A DNA stretch of 48,154 nucleotides from NCBI GenBank assembly GCA_031270075.1, contig JAISYG010000081.1:1-48154 (forward strand), given 5' to 3'. Made by a program: the position numbers and the translations under genes. Positions 18,905 through 27,972 of the stretch are shown piece by piece. Within the stretch, counting starts at the first letter, position 1; each line of letters starts with the position of its first letter. Below the pieces are notes generated by a model that saw nothing but the letters and a program-made list of their open reading frames with translations, did no database searches and was not told the origin of the DNA. The stretch is from Dysgonamonadaceae bacterium. Lineage in GTDB: Bacteria > Bacteroidota > Bacteroidia > Bacteroidales > Azobacteroidaceae.

Positions 18905-21649
18905 GTGAAGCGAATATATATCATTGTTTTTTTGGGAGTAATAACGAACCTTTCTTCCGTCGTATCGGGGCAGGATTCGTTGAAGATAAAAACCGGTTTT
19001 ACGGAAATAAATCCGGAAGCCTCCGCTACTGCTGCCGGAAGTATTATTCCCGACGATATTTTAGCATACGATAACATCCGTTCGGTGGCAGACGCTGTTA
19101 CCGGAAGGATGACGGGCATGACGGGCAGCGACAACCTGCGCGGTATCGGAACCGTATTGTTTGTGGTGGACGGCGTTCCCCGCGACCCTGCTTTCATCAA
19201 TATCAACGATATAGAACAGATAACGGTGCTCAAAGATGTGCACGCCGCTATCTTGTACGGCAACAGCGGAGCCAGTGGGGTAGTACTCATTACTACCAAA
19301 CACGGTAGCGGAAAAAACAAAGAAATCCGGGTGTGGGGGGACTATGGAATAGCACAGCCGCGGGCCTTGCCTCAATACCTTTCGACAGCCGATTATATGG
19401 AAAATTACAATATTGCCCGCATCAACGACGGGATGGAAGCGCCGTACAGCGACGAAACCATTGAGAATTTCCGCTATGGCAAATCCTACCGGTATCCCAG
19501 TATTGACTACTATTCCGATGAATTTCTCAAAAAGCAGAAAACATTTTCCAATGTCGGTATTAACTTATCGGGAGGATCGGGAATTGCCTCCTATTATTCG
19601 AGTATAATCTGGGACAGGCAGGATAACCTGCTGAAAATCGGTTCGACTAACTTTCAAACCAATGCGTTTAATTTCAGGGGTAATGTAGCATTGGAAGTCA
19701 GCAACCGCATCAAAACCTCTATCGACGCTGTGGCTTATTTTTCTGAAGAGAGCAAGCCGCTCATCAACGGCGGCGCCTCCGATTATTGGACGGAAGCCGC
19801 CAACTTGCGTCCCGACCGCTTTGCGTCGTTCATCCCGATAGGCATTATCGACCCGGAAGTGGCGCTGTTGCAGGCGCATAAGTTAGATATTCAAGGGAAA
19901 TACCTGCCCGGAGGAACCTTGGACGTGATGACCAATCCGATTGCCGATATTTGGCTGGCTGGACAGCGTCAGGATGTGATACGCGATTTGTCGTTTGCCA
20001 ATAAAATTGATTTCGACCTGGGGGGACTTACCGAAGGTTTAGCGCTGCATACCAATATCAGCTTTGATATCTTTTCCACCTGCAACCAGTATGTGCAAAA
20101 CCGCTATTCCGTTTACGAGCCGGTGTGGGATGCCGGTCAGGACAAGGTGATTGACCTGAAAAAGTTCGGCGAAGACGCCCGAAGCGGCATACAGCAGATT
20201 GGAGCCACCAGCGGACAACGGCGGATAGGTATTTACCTTATGCTTGACTACCATCGCACTTTCGGCGGGATACATCACTTGAGCGGAAATCTGCTTGGCT
20301 ACACCACCCACTTGTATTCTACCGCCAGCATACAAAGAGACCAGAATACCAACCTCGGATTGTGCCTGGCTTATGATTACGGACACCGGTACATAGTGGA
20401 TTTCAGCGCTGCCGAAGTGCGTTCTATTAAGCTGCACAAGGGCAACCGTACCGCTTTTTCGCCATCCTTAGCCCTGGCATGGGTGATGAGTAACGAAAAT
20501 TTCATGGCAGATGCCACTTGGATCGACCTCTTGAAAGTAAGGGCTTCGGCAGGTATGATGCACACCGACGCCTCCATGGGTTATTTTCTTTATGAAAGCG
20601 CTTACGTGACAAGTCCGGTTCCATTTTACTGGTCTGACCGCAGTAGATCGCGCGAAGGCATTATGCCCGGTTTTAATGCTAATGAACAGCTGTATTTCGA
20701 AAAACGAAAAGATGTGAACATTGGCGTGGAAGGAAGCCTGTTTAAACGCACGCTGTTATTCGAAGCCAATGGATTTATTAACCGCGGCGCAGACCTTGTT
20801 ACACGAGCGCTGGCGTTGTATCCCGGCTATTACGAAAGTTACGCTTCTTACGAAAATTATGGCATAGAAGACCATCGCGGTTTTGAAGTGGGGTTGCAGT
20901 ACCGGCAGAAATGGGGCGATTTCGACGCGAGTATAGGCGGAAATATCCTGTATGCTACTTCAAAAGTGGTGCAACGCAGTGAAATATATGCCGATTCGTA
21001 CCGCTATCGTACAGGAAAACCGGTTGACGCTATTTGGGGACTGGTGGCGGATGGTTGCTATGCCGACGATATAGCAGAGGGCGCAATACCGGCATTTGGC
21101 GCAGTGCAGCCCGGCGACATCCGGTATATCGACCAAAACTACGACGATGTGGTGAACGATGACGACGAAAAAATGATAGGTCGTTCGCAAGCCCCCCGGT
21201 CGTTTGGCGTGAACCTGAAACTGTCTTTCAAAGGATTCACTTTGTTTGCTTTGGGAACCGGACGTAACGGAGCTTCCGGCATCTTGAGCAGCAGCTACTA
21301 CTGGGCGCAGGGCGACAGCAAATATTCGACTTACATGCTGAATCATTGGACGGAAGACACGGAATATTCCGCTACCTACCCCCGCTTAAGTTCGCAGGCA
21401 AATAACAACAATTTCCGCTCATCGACATTCTGGTTGTACAAGAACGATTATTTCAGCATCGACCGGATACAGCTCACTTACGATGTGCCGATAAAAGCAG
21501 GAAATAAACTCTCATTGAGAAACTTGAGCGTTTTCGTGAATGCGGTCCATGTGTTTACCTTTTCTCCAAGTAAGGATATTCTACTGCTGAATATTGGAAC
21601 GGAACCGCAATACCGTACTTTTTCAGTCGGATTAAAAACTTTATTCTAA
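18905..21649 (+). CDS. second SusC-like TonB-dependent receptor, short N-terminus
   Basis: A GTG start gives 914 residues with signal peptide IIVFLGVITNLSSVVSGQ. Unlike the first SusC it lacks both the STN and the carboxypeptidase-like domain and enters the plug almost at once (IRSVADAVTGRMTG, VLFVVDGVPRD, VVLITTKHGSG). The barrel ends in FSVGLKTLF. Without STN it cannot signal to FecR in the usual way, so it is probably driven by the first pair's regulators. An ATG at 18894 is in another frame and opens only four codons. Confidence 0.92.
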   Translation: MKRIYIIVFLGVITNLSSVVSGQDSLKIKTGFTEINPEASATAAGSIIPDDILAYDNIRSVADAVTGRMTGMTGSDNLRGIGTVLFVVDGVPRDPAFININDIEQITVLKDVHAAILYGNSGASGVVLITTKHGSGKNKEIRVWGDYGIAQPRALPQYLSTADYMENYNIARINDGMEAPYSDETIENFRYGKSYRYPSIDYYSDEFLKKQKTFSNVGINLSGGSGIASYYSSIIWDRQDNLLKIGSTNFQTNAFNFRGNVALEVSNRIKTSIDAVAYFSEESKPLINGGASDYWTEAANLRPDRFASFIPIGIIDPEVALLQAHKLDIQGKYLPGGTLDVMTNPIADIWLAGQRQDVIRDLSFANKIDFDLGGLTEGLALHTNISFDIFSTCNQYVQNRYSVYEPVWDAGQDKVIDLKKFGEDARSGIQQIGATSGQRRIGIYLMLDYHRTFGGIHHLSGNLLGYTTHLYSTASIQRDQNTNLGLCLAYDYGHRYIVDFSAAEVRSIKLHKGNRTAFSPSLALAWVMSNENFMADATWIDLLKVRASAGMMHTDASMGYFLYESAYVTSPVPFYWSDRSRSREGIMPGFNANEQLYFEKRKDVNIGVEGSLFKRTLLFEANGFINRGADLVTRALALYPGYYESYASYENYGIEDHRGFEVGLQYRQKWGDFDASIGGNILYATSKVVQRSEIYADSYRYRTGKPVDAIWGLVADGCYADDIAEGAIPAFGAVQPGDIRYIDQNYDDVVNDDDEKMIGRSQAPRSFGVNLKLSFKGFTLFALGTGRNGASGILSSSYYWAQGDSKYSTYMLNHWTEDTEYSATYPRLSSQANNNNFRSSTFWLYKNDYFSIDRIQLTYDVPIKAGNKLSLRNLSVFVNAVHVFTFSPSKDILLLNIGTEPQYRTFSVGLKTLF

Positions 21650-23466
21650 TGAAAACAATAAAAAATTACCAAGTCTCCATTTTCAAGTCTCCATTCATAG
21701 CGCTGTTGTTATTGTTGATGCTTTGTTGGTCATGCAACAATTTGTTTGAGCCGGTCGATGAAAACCACCGGACTTATGAGCGCGTCATCCATACGCCCAC
21801 CGACGCCGAAGGACTGCTTGCCGCCGCATACCTGCGAATCCCGGCCTGTGCCCTGTCGGAGTTGGACGCTGCCACCGATAATGCCGTGAGCAACAACAAA
21901 AACAGCGATATGCTGCGTATGGCTACCGGTCAGTGGTCGGCGGCCTACAACCCCGTCAGTAACTGGAATTCGTGCTTCTCCGGCATTTTATCCGTCAATC
22001 AGTTTTTGGAAATCATGCCCGATATGAACTGGAAAAAGTCGGTACCCTATCTGAATGAATTATACCTCAAACGCTTCAACGGCGAAGCGCACGCGGTAAG
22101 GGCATTCCTGAAATTTAGCCTGTTGCAGGCAGCCGCAGGTATTGACGCCAACGGCGAACTGGCGGGCATTCCCCTTGTCAACGAGTATCTCACTGCTGAC
22201 GCCGATTTTAATATTCCGAGGGCATCGTTTGCCGAATCTGTCCAAAGCATTTATGACGATATTGACACCGCTTTGGTGTATCTCACCATGGACGATTACA
22301 AAGACGTCAACAACGAGGCAGACCTGCCCGCAGGCTATGGCAAAGACGTGATAGGAAGCGACGAACAGGGACGTCCCCTGTTTTCGAATTACAATGTTAT
22401 TTTCGGTACGGAAATGAGCCAGCGAATCAGCGGAAGGATTATCAAAGCGTTGCGGGCACGAGTGGCTTTGTTGGCGGCAAGTCCCGCCTTCAACATCAAG
22501 AACGACCTTGCTTTGTGGGAAAAAGCAGCCGAATACGCAGGCGAACTGATGAAAAGCATCAACGGTGTGAGCGGCTTAGACCCGGCAGGGCATCGTTGGT
22601 ATCTGAAAATGTATGTCGATGCGATAAGCATTGACAACGAGCAACCGGAAATCATCTGGCGCAGAGGCAAACAACAGCATAGCGAAAATGAAGCGGAGAA
22701 TTTCCCGCCCACATTTTATGGACGTGGGCGTATCAACCCTACACAAAACCTGATAGAAGCCTTTCCGATGCAAAACGGCTATCCCTACCGCCATGCCTCG
22801 GCAGGCTACGACCCGAGAAAACCTTACGACAAGCGCGACCCCCGTCTGGATTTGTATATCCTGCGCAACGGAAGCCGGTTTAAAGGGACTGACTTGATCA
22901 CCGGCGTGGGAGGAAAAGAAAACGCCAAAGATTCTGTGGCCAACTCGACGCGCACAGGCTATTACCTGAGAAAATTAGTGGTAGAAGAAACCAGCCTGGA
23001 CCCGATAGGAACCACTTACTTGTTCCATTACGATGTGTTTATACGTTGGACGGAAATCTTCCTTGCTTATGCAGAAGCTGCCAATGAAGCCTGGGGGCCG
23101 GCACTCGACCCGAAAGCTTACGGTTTCACGGCGAGAGATATTATCCGCGCCATCCGCAAACGTGCCGGAATAGACCAGCCCGATGCCTATCTCAACAGTA
23201 TTACCGGCAAAGCCGACATGCGAACGCTCATCCGCAACGAACGCCGTTTGGAACTGTGTTTCGAAGGCTTCCGGTTCTGGGATCTGCGCCGCTGGAAAGA
23301 AAATCTCAACGAAACCGCCAGAGGGGTGGAAATCAACGCTGCCGGAACCGCCTTCAACGCTGTGAATGTGGAACAACGCAGGTACGAGGATTATATGTAC
23401 TTCGGACCGCTTCCACAGCAGGAAGTGCTAAAATATAACGCGTTAATACAAAATAACGGATGGTGA
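21649..23466 (+). CDS. second RagB/SusD-family lipoprotein
   Basis: The start codon shares its A with the stop of the second SusC (TAATG), showing tight coupling. The 605-residue protein has a lipoprotein signal (LLLMLCWSC), the SusD N-terminal region and the C-terminal IRNERRLELCFEGFRFWDLRRW. It would act as lid and glycan-binding partner of the second SusC. Confidence 0.95.
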   Translation: MKTIKNYQVSIFKSPFIALLLLLMLCWSCNNLFEPVDENHRTYERVIHTPTDAEGLLAAAYLRIPACALSELDAATDNAVSNNKNSDMLRMATGQWSAAYNPVSNWNSCFSGILSVNQFLEIMPDMNWKKSVPYLNELYLKRFNGEAHAVRAFLKFSLLQAAAGIDANGELAGIPLVNEYLTADADFNIPRASFAESVQSIYDDIDTALVYLTMDDYKDVNNEADLPAGYGKDVIGSDEQGRPLFSNYNVIFGTEMSQRISGRIIKALRARVALLAASPAFNIKNDLALWEKAAEYAGELMKSINGVSGLDPAGHRWYLKMYVDAISIDNEQPEIIWRRGKQQHSENEAENFPPTFYGRGRINPTQNLIEAFPMQNGYPYRHASAGYDPRKPYDKRDPRLDLYILRNGSRFKGTDLITGVGGKENAKDSVANSTRTGYYLRKLVVEETSLDPIGTTYLFHYDVFIRWTEIFLAYAEAANEAWGPALDPKAYGFTARDIIRAIRKRAGIDQPDAYLNSITGKADMRTLIRNERRLELCFEGFRFWDLRRWKENLNETARGVEINAAGTAFNAVNVEQRRYEDYMYFGPLPQQEVLKYNALIQNNGW

Positions 23467-23470
23467 AGAA

Positions 23471-23512
23471 TTGAAAATTGAAAGTTGAAAGTTGAAAATT
23501 GAAAATTGAAAA
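23471..23512. repeat. 7-bp tandem repeat TTGAAAA/TTGAAAG, 6 copies
   Basis: Six 7-bp units fill most of the gap between the second susD and the DUF1735 gene. Such simple A-rich repeats are frequent between Bacteroidota genes; no function can be assigned. Confidence 0.85.
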
Positions 23513-23525
23513 TGAAGAATTAAGA

Positions 23526-24581
23526 ATGAAAATGAAGTATCTGTATAAATCTGCGTTTATCTGTGGGCTTTTAGCCATTGCAGCGGGGGTTTTTTCCTGT
23601 AAAAACTCTGAACAGGACTTTCCCGACTTCGATTATACGACGGGATATTTTCCATACCAGTATCCTGTGCGGACGCTCATATTGGGCAATTATATCTATG
23701 ACAACGCCAACGATAATGCCCATAAGTTTGTCATATCCGCCGCTATCGGAGGCGTTCGCGAAAACAGCCAGGACAGAATCTGTCGGTTTGTGGTGGATGA
23801 AAGCCTCTGCGACAATGCTTTTTTCTCCGATGACAGCCCCATTTTGCCCCTGCCTGCCAATTATTACAGCTTGTCGGACAACGAAAAAATAGTGATTGCT
23901 GAGGGACAACTGAACGGCGGCATCGAAGTGCAACTGACCGAGGCTTTCTTTAACGACCCTTTGGCTATCGGCAACGCCTATGTCGTACCTCTGCGCATTA
24001 CAGGCGTTACGGATTTGGACACCATTCTGCAGGGACAACCGCTTGGCATCAATGCCGACAGGCGCATCGCAGGCGATTGGTCGGTGTCGCCTAAAGATTT
24101 TACGATGTTTGCCGTTAAGTTTATCAATCCTTACCACGGCGCGTACCTGTACGAAGGACAGGCTTCGCTTTCGGGAGGGGCGACGGAGGATTCAACCTAT
24201 CGGGCAAAATTTGTGGAAGAAAACGAAGTGGTAAAGATGCAAACCACCGGAAGGACAACCGTATTGATTAACGGACTGTCGTTTAAATCAAAAGCGCTTA
24301 CCGGCTTTTTCAATCTGGAACTGCTGTTTGATTCGGATGAGTACACTGCCGAGGGCGGTGTGAACTGCCGTGTGCAAGCGCCGCAAGGAGTGGCATATAC
24401 CATAACGGGGACAGGGCGTTACGCCATTGACGCCGAAACGTACGGCGGACAAAAGCACGACGCCGTCTATCTGACATACACCGTTGATCATGGAACCTTC
24501 CACTATGCGGCAACCGACAAATTCGTGTTTCGCGACAAAGGAATTGTGATGGAAGTGTACGATCTAAAAGTTAAGAACTAA
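23526..24581 (+). CDS. DUF1735/DUF4361-type surface lipoprotein
   Basis: The ATG at 23526 is preferred to 23499 because it directly precedes the basic start of the lipoprotein signal (lipobox GVFSC), giving 351 residues. The N-terminal half (FVVDESLCDN, EGQLNGGIEVQLT, VPLRITGV) resembles DUF1735 (BT_3987-like) and the C-terminal half (VYLTYTVDHG, RDKGIVMEVYDLKV) resembles DUF4361. Such proteins follow SusD genes and are thought to be surface glycan-binding proteins. Its last codons are copied at 26020, marking the edge of a tandem duplication. Confidence 0.82.
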   Translation: MKMKYLYKSAFICGLLAIAAGVFSCKNSEQDFPDFDYTTGYFPYQYPVRTLILGNYIYDNANDNAHKFVISAAIGGVRENSQDRICRFVVDESLCDNAFFSDDSPILPLPANYYSLSDNEKIVIAEGQLNGGIEVQLTEAFFNDPLAIGNAYVVPLRITGVTDLDTILQGQPLGINADRRIAGDWSVSPKDFTMFAVKFINPYHGAYLYEGQASLSGGATEDSTYRAKFVEENEVVKMQTTGRTTVLINGLSFKSKALTGFFNLELLFDSDEYTAEGGVNCRVQAPQGVAYTITGTGRYAIDAETYGGQKHDAVYLTYTVDHGTFHYAATDKFVFRDKGIVMEVYDLKVKN

Positions 24582-24633
24582 GAGTTTATAAATAATCATA
24601 ATAATCATAATAATTAATAAAAACAAAAATGTC

Positions 24634-25977
24634 ATGAAAAATTCAAAATTAGTGTTAATGCTCATGCTGATGAGCATGTGTGTATGGTCGTGTAAAGACG
24701 ACAATAAAGAGGTAGCCGTTCAAAAAGTGACGGTTAAACCGACAACGGTTTCGCTCGAACTGAATACCACGCGGTCGGTGGTTGCCACGGTGGTCCCCTC
24801 AGACGCCAATCAGGCGGTGGAGTGGACAAGCGAAGACGAGACGATTGCCACGGTATCCGAGGGCGTAATTACCGCTGTTGCTGTGGGAACGACCAAAGTG
24901 ATTGCCACCTCGATAGCCGACCCTTCCAAATCGGCTACCGTAACGGTAGAGGTAACGCCTTCAACCACGGCGGTAAGCAGTATAGAAGTAAGCGCAACGG
25001 AGGCGGATTTAACTGTCGGCGAGGAACGCTGGATAGAAGCCACGGTGCTTCCCGAAACTGCGCTCAACAAGGACGTAGAATGGAAAAGTGGCAACTCGGC
25101 AATTGCAAGGGTTGACGAAGTAGGTATGATTGTAGGTGTGGCCGTTGGTAGTACGACGGTTACCGTAACCTCGTTAGCCGACGAAACCAAATTTGCCACT
25201 GTGGCCGTAAGGGTAACCCCTCCCGTCCTGCGCCTGCTTGCGCCTGCAGATGGCGCCGAGATTAACGCACAGGGATATGTGTTCCCGATTTCCTTCAGTT
25301 GGGAAACCATTGACGAAGCAACGAGCTATTCGCTGATCATCTCTAACAATCCGGCATTTCCTGCGGAGACATCACTGCCGTTAGTAGAGGACATCGAAGC
25401 CGGCAGCATTGAATTATTTAATGCCAAAGAGTTTAACGACCTGCTCGAAGCAAACGGCGTAGCCCCCGAAGCTACCGCAACATTTTATTTGAAAGTGGTT
25501 GCCGACAACGGAAGCGAAAGCCCCGCTTCTTCTGTGGTGATTACACGGGATAAGAAAATTGTCTATTATTTCCCGCATAGTATTGGTTGGCCTAACGTGG
25601 GTGGGTATTACACGCTTCCTACCGAAGGCAACGTACATCATTGGACGGCTCGTTTACAGGAAGCATTCCCTCCCACCGGATACTCAAAAGTAGTGTGGGC
25701 TTTTGATTATAAATCTGAGTTTACGGTTGGGTTTTTTCTTTACGCCCGTGAATGTACTAGTCCTTGGTGGAATGCATTAATGAATGGTGGAAATTCATAT
25801 ATGCCGCCCAACAGCCAGAATCAGTGGGAACATTGGGAAGCAGACATAACATCTGCTGCGCTTGGAGAGTGGGGCTTTGGTAAGGTAGATGATTTTCTGG
25901 ACATCCAATTGGGCGAGGACCCGCTAGGCCTGGCCGGACTTTATATAAAAGACTTTGCCTTTATACTTTACGAGTAA
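24634..25977 (+). CDS. BIG2-domain surface lipoprotein, copy A (2 BIG2 domains)
   Basis: The 447-residue product has a lipoprotein signal (MLMSMCVWSC). Two bacterial Ig-like BIG2 domains follow at about 28-190, each with the pattern TVSEGVITAVAVGTTKV. Next is a Fn3/SusE-like domain at 196-305 (LLAPADGAEINAQGY, FSWETIDEATSYSL). The C-terminal domain of about 140 residues (VWAFDYKSEFTVGFFLYARE, LYIKDFAFILYE) looks like a beta-sandwich of carbohydrate-binding type, but I do not recognise a named family. Context suggests a stalked surface glycan-binding protein. Confidence 0.85.
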   Translation: MKNSKLVLMLMLMSMCVWSCKDDNKEVAVQKVTVKPTTVSLELNTTRSVVATVVPSDANQAVEWTSEDETIATVSEGVITAVAVGTTKVIATSIADPSKSATVTVEVTPSTTAVSSIEVSATEADLTVGEERWIEATVLPETALNKDVEWKSGNSAIARVDEVGMIVGVAVGSTTVTVTSLADETKFATVAVRVTPPVLRLLAPADGAEINAQGYVFPISFSWETIDEATSYSLIISNNPAFPAETSLPLVEDIEAGSIELFNAKEFNDLLEANGVAPEATATFYLKVVADNGSESPASSVVITRDKKIVYYFPHSIGWPNVGGYYTLPTEGNVHHWTARLQEAFPPTGYSKVVWAFDYKSEFTVGFFLYARECTSPWWNALMNGGNSYMPPNSQNQWEHWEADITSAALGEWGFGKVDDFLDIQLGEDPLGLAGLYIKDFAFILYE

Positions 25978-26099
25978 AACAGGCGTGGGAATGTCTCATC
26001 GATTAAAATTTTAACAGACAAGTGTACGATCTAAAAGTTAAGAACGAAGAGTTTATAAATAATAATAAATAATTAATAATTAATAAAAACAAAAAAGTC

Positions 26100-27932
26100 A
26101 TGAAAAATTCAAAATTAGTGTTAATGCTCATGCTGATGAGCATGTATGTATGGTCGTGTAAAGACGACAATAAAGAGGTAGCCGTTCAAAAGGTGACGGT
26201 TCAACCGACAACGGTTTCGCTCGAACCGAATACCACGCAGGCGGTGGTTGCTACGGTGGTTCCCTCAGACGCCAATCAGGAGGTGAAGTGGACAAGCGAA
26301 GACAAGACGATTGCCACGGTATCCGAGGGCGTCATTACCGCTGTTGCTGTGGGAACGACCCAAGTGATTGCCACCTCGGTAGCCGACCCTTCCAAATCGG
26401 CTGCCGTAACGGTAGCGGTAACGCGTTCCGTAAGCAGTATAGCAGTAAGCGAAAAGGAGGTGGCATTAACTATCGGCGATGAACGCAGGATAGAAGCTAC
26501 GGTGCTTCCCTCAGACGCCCATCAGGAGGTGGCGTGGACAAGCAAAGACGAGACGATTGCCACGGTATCCGCCGAGGGCGTCATTACCGCTGTTGCTGTG
26601 GGAACAACCAAAGTGATTGCCACCTCGGTAGCCGCCCCTTCCAAATCGGATACCGTAACGGTAGAGGTAACGCCTTCAGTAAGCAGTATAGCAGTAAGCG
26701 AAACGGAGGTGGCATTAACTGTCGGCGACGAACGCAGGATAGAAGCTACGGTGTATCCCGAAGTTGCGCTCAACAAGGAGGTAGAATGGGAAAGTGGCAA
26801 CTCGGCAATAGCCACGGTTGACGCAGCAGGTCTGATTGTAGCTCAAGCCGTTGGTAGTACGACGGTTACCGTAACCTCGGTAGCCGACCCTTCCAAATCG
26901 GCTACCGTAACGGTAACGGTAGCGCCTCCAGTAAGCAGTATAACAGTAAACGAACCGCTGCTGGAATTACCTGTCGGCGATCAACGCAGGATAGAAGCCA
27001 CGGTGCTTCCCGCAGCTGCTCTCAACAAGGAGGTAACATGGGAAAGTGGCAACGCGGCAATAGCCACGGTTGACGCAGCAGGTATGATTAAAGCTGAGGC
27101 CGTTGGTAGTACGACGGTTACCGTAACCTCGGTAGCCGATAGAACCAAATTTGCCACTGTGAATGTAACGGTACTTCCCGTCCCGCGCCTGATTGCGCCT
27201 GCCGATGGCGCCGCGATTAACGCACAGGGATATGTGTTCCCGATTTCCTTCAGTTGGGAAACCATTGACGGAGCAACGAGCTATTCGCTGAGGATCTCTA
27301 ACAGTCCGGCATTTCCTCCGGAGGCATCAATGACCTTAGCAGCGGACATCGCAGGCAGCAGCGTTGAATTATTTAATGCCAAAGACTTTAACGACCTGCT
27401 CGAAGCAAACGGCGTAGCCCCCGAAACTTCCGCAACATTTTATTTGAAAGTGGTTGCCGACAACGGAAGGGAAAGCCCCGCTTCTTCTGTGGTGATTACA
27501 CGGGATAAGAGAATTGTCTATTATTACCTGCATAGTATTGGAACTTGGTCTAACGTGGGTGGATATTACATGCTTCCTACCGTAGGCAACATACATCATT
27601 GGACGGCTCGTTTAGCGGAAGCATTCCCTTCCTCCGGATACTCAAAAGCAGTGTGGGCTTTTGATTATAAATCTGAGTTTACGGTTGGGTTTTTTCTTTA
27701 CGCCCGTGAATGTACTAGTCCTTGGTGGAATGCAATAATGAATGGTGGAAATTCATATATGCCGCCCAACAGCCAGAATCAGTGGGAACATTGGGAAGCA
27801 GACATAAAACCTGCGATTGATGCTTGGGGCTTTGGTAAGGTAAATGATTTTCTGGACATCCAATTGGGCGAGGACCCGGACGGCCTGGCCGGACTTTATA
27901 TAAAAGCCTTTGCCTTTATACTTTACGAGTAA
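26100..27932 (+). CDS. BIG2-domain surface lipoprotein, copy B (4 BIG2 domains)
   Basis: This 610-residue paralogue of the preceding gene shares its signal, Fn3-like part and C-terminal domain nearly residue for residue. It carries four BIG2 domains of about 83 residues (roughly 28-109, 110-193, 194-277, 278-360) instead of two. The extra 163 residues equal two BIG2 units. Identity is high between units at DNA level, pointing to recombination within the array. A longer stalk would place the terminal domain further from the membrane; that is inference. Confidence 0.85.
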   Translation: MKNSKLVLMLMLMSMYVWSCKDDNKEVAVQKVTVQPTTVSLEPNTTQAVVATVVPSDANQEVKWTSEDKTIATVSEGVITAVAVGTTQVIATSVADPSKSAAVTVAVTRSVSSIAVSEKEVALTIGDERRIEATVLPSDAHQEVAWTSKDETIATVSAEGVITAVAVGTTKVIATSVAAPSKSDTVTVEVTPSVSSIAVSETEVALTVGDERRIEATVYPEVALNKEVEWESGNSAIATVDAAGLIVAQAVGSTTVTVTSVADPSKSATVTVTVAPPVSSITVNEPLLELPVGDQRRIEATVLPAAALNKEVTWESGNAAIATVDAAGMIKAEAVGSTTVTVTSVADRTKFATVNVTVLPVPRLIAPADGAAINAQGYVFPISFSWETIDGATSYSLRISNSPAFPPEASMTLAADIAGSSVELFNAKDFNDLLEANGVAPETSATFYLKVVADNGRESPASSVVITRDKRIVYYYLHSIGTWSNVGGYYMLPTVGNIHHWTARLAEAFPSSGYSKAVWAFDYKSEFTVGFFLYARECTSPWWNAIMNGGNSYMPPNSQNQWEHWEADIKPAIDAWGFGKVNDFLDIQLGEDPDGLAGLYIKAFAFILYE

Positions 27933-27972
27933 AACAGGCTTGGGAATGCCTCATCGATTAAAATTTTAACAG

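Larger units (their letters stand above)
24553..27971. repeat. tandem gene duplication, period about 1.47 kb plus internal expansion
   Basis: The stretch starting AAGTGTACGATC at 24553, inside the 3' end of the DUF1735 gene, recurs at 26020 in noncoding sequence, followed by a near-identical leader and a second BIG2 lipoprotein gene. The tails after both genes are also alike up to TTTTAACAGA. This fixes both edges of the duplicated unit. The second copy is 489 bp longer through added BIG2 units. Confidence 0.9.
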
